Assembly (NCBI RefSeq): GCF_965638725.1
Contig: NC_134949.1
Location: 53,410,151-53,474,150, forward strand
DNA: 64,000 nt
Direction of reading: 5' to 3'
From: Aptenodytes patagonicus
Taxonomy: Eukaryota > Chordata > Aves > Sphenisciformes > Spheniscidae
The notes under the pieces were generated by a model. The model saw only the letters and a list, made by a program, of their open reading frames with translations, searched no databases and had not been told where the DNA came from. A program made the translations under genes and the position numbers. This document shows, in pieces, positions 62,901-64,000 of this stretch (position 1 is its first letter; every line of letters starts with the position of its first letter).

Positions 62901-63650
62901 TCGTATGTACCACCAAAAAAGAGCTGAGTTCATCCTAAAGCATTTTTGCCAACAGGCTGTCCAAGCTTAACTTTACTGCCCTTTAGAATGGTACAAGACA
63001 TCACTCTGGTCAACGTGTGCTTGATTTAAAATTATCAGTACTCTTATTGTGGTTGGGTGAAAAAAATTTAGAGATGGAGGCTACTTTAGGCTTTCTTCCA
63101 TGAACAGTTTGATTTAACATCCAGTTGAGTCTAGCACTGTTGTGATGCTCAAATGAGTTGTTGCACAGTTAAATCTTCTTTTAAACACTCAAGATATATC
63201 CCCAGATCACAAAGTTTAGCAGAATGCTGACCCTCTCCATTAATAAATGCAGCAATCGCTGCCCCCCAAGTCCTCCGAGTTTCTGGCAGTGAACTGATGT
63301 CAGCTTATTTTTATCTAGGATGTTCAGAAATTGAGGAATCTGCACCTTCTTACAGAAACAAGAGGCAGAGTCAGTGCCAGTGGGAGTCTGCATGCTCTGG
63401 TGCGCGGGAGGCACCTTCATCTCAGCCTCCAGGCACCTAAACACCCCCAAAACTCTACCTCTCGGGAGAAACTGCACACCAACTTACACTATTTGAAATA
63501 TAGAGAACTGGAACAGACAGCTTGGAAAAATTGTCAATCTTTGTAGTTTACAATTCAGCCTTCATGTATGACCCACAGCTGTGGTTAGAATTAGTTCTGT
63601 AACCAATTGCAGCAAGGCACAGCCTATTAACGGCATCTTTTTAACCCTAC

Positions 63651-63830
63651 CTGTGCCATCTGCCTCTCCAGCTTTGACCGGGGAATATCATCAAAATAGT
63701 TTTCATTTCTTCTTCTCCTTGCATCACCCTGCATGATAATGTGGGGAACGTCCAGGGAGCCACCAGTAGTGAAAGTGCTTTGGCTAAGTGATGGAGACAA
63801 CTGAGGAGGAGTGTGGTTACCGCTGGGTTC
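63651..63830 (-). CDS. ANKS1B: ANKS1B coding exon: linker between SAM2 and PTB
   Basis: This 180-nt exon encodes 60 residues starting EPSGNHTPPQLSPSLSQS and ending RSKLERQMAQ. The acceptor is a good pyrimidine tract ending CAG just above 63830, and the donor is CAG|gtaggg below 63651. Both borders are phase 0. The first part is rich in Ser, Pro and Thr. The second part is basic and contains DARRRRNENYFDDIPRSK; the RRRR run could act in nuclear targeting or phosphoregulation (inference). In mammalian ANKS1B this stretch directly follows the second SAM domain, so the preceding exons should lie upstream of the window edge. A longer open frame continues through both splice sites, but the residues outside these limits do not belong to the protein. 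This exon is shared by the short AIDA-1 isoforms as I recall them. Confidence 0.95.
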
Positions 63831-64000
63831 CTGGACAGAGAGGAAAAAAATGCAGCATAAGAACAGCAGCATATTGCTGACTTAAAACCACACATTTAAA
63901 AGTGTATTTGAATTATTCATACTAAAAAAATTAAGGAACAATTCCTGAAGTAGAGGTTACTGTGGGTAAACTTTTGAGATTTGCTACCTAAGGTGCAGAG
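63831..64000 (-). other. ANKS1B: ANKS1B intron, partial, at the window edge
   Basis: This is the 3' end of the intron upstream of the 63651-63830 exon. Only the polypyrimidine tract and CAG acceptor are recognisable; the rest runs off the window. Confidence 0.85.

Larger units (their letters stand above)
50102..63650 (-). other. ANKS1B: ANKS1B intron (13.5 kb), repeat-bearing, no gene seen
   Basis: This intron separates the linker exon from the 72-nt cassette. It holds a (CAG)6 run, a 12-G tract, four CR1 pieces, a MIR-like SINE, two small tandem duplications, an old palindromic repeat and an L2-like LINE relic, all listed separately. Patches at roughly 52100-52250, 56250-56400, 56900-57100 and 59650-59880 are richer in G+C and CpG than the rest, but none has a coding exon or a clear promoter that I can support. 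Open frames here have no recognisable domains. Confidence 0.8.
13995..64000 (-). other. ANKS1B: ANKS1B gene, 3' part (eight coding exons plus 3' UTR)
   Basis: This span is the transcribed 3' portion of ANKS1B (AIDA-1, EB-1), a postsynaptic and nuclear adaptor with ankyrin repeats, two SAM domains and a PTB domain. Seen here: eight minus-strand exons, all with AG/GT borders, which join in one frame to give 318 codons plus stop (294 without the 50030-50101 cassette). The joined protein runs from the post-SAM linker through the PTB domain to the C-terminus, and I recognise it as ANKS1B rather than its paralogue ANKS1A from the tail sequence and its ETTIF end. Known of the family: it binds PSD-95 and the APP intracellular tail, affects NMDA-receptor trafficking, and some isoforms move to the nucleus. 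The exons for the ankyrin repeats and SAM domains must lie beyond 64000. The 5' limit is the window edge; the 3' limit is inferred from a poly(A) signal. Confidence 0.93.

Overview
This is a vertebrate nuclear window, almost certainly from a bird. It carries CR1 LINE 3' ends finishing in the ATTCTATG-type tail and two near-identical solo LTRs of an avian endogenous retrovirus family. It also holds split coding exons of one conserved neuronal gene, read on the minus strand. There is no bacterial-style gene density: almost all open frames of 60-155 codons here are chance frames in noncoding DNA.

The only gene I can support is the 3' portion of ANKS1B (AIDA-1/EB-1). The first exon in transcript order lies at 63651-63830, and the stop codon is at 15801-15803. 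Eight coding exons are visible: 63651-63830, a probable alternative cassette at 50030-50101, then 44524-44652, 40330-40401, 29758-29844, 25020-25157, 17138-17305 and 15801-15911. Together they encode 318 residues with the cassette or 294 without it: a linker after the second SAM domain, the complete PTB/PID domain, and the C-terminal tail ending in a PDZ-ligand-like T-I-F. The ankyrin and SAM exons lie beyond 64000. Every junction is in phase 0 and every internal exon is a multiple of three, so any exon could be skipped without a frameshift. The last intron ends in a tandem AAGCAG acceptor that could add or drop one Gln.

Layout: 1 to about 13990 is the 3' flank of ANKS1B with no recognisable gene. 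It holds a solo LTR (1174-1742) and an ancient CR1/L3-like LINE relic (about 8600-9340). A decayed palindromic repeat (13884-13948) sits just beyond the probable poly(A) site. About 13995-15800 is the AT-rich 3' UTR. From 15912 to the window end, exons alternate with introns. The introns contain a second solo LTR (37636-38202), several CR1 fragments, MIR-like SINE relics, an L2-like LINE relic, short tandem duplications and microsatellites.

I found no previously undescribed coding system. The points most worth a second look are the symmetric exon design with a 72-nt cassette, the NAGNAG acceptor, the paired solo LTRs with intact CRE sites and clean 5-bp target duplications, and the old palindromic repeats.
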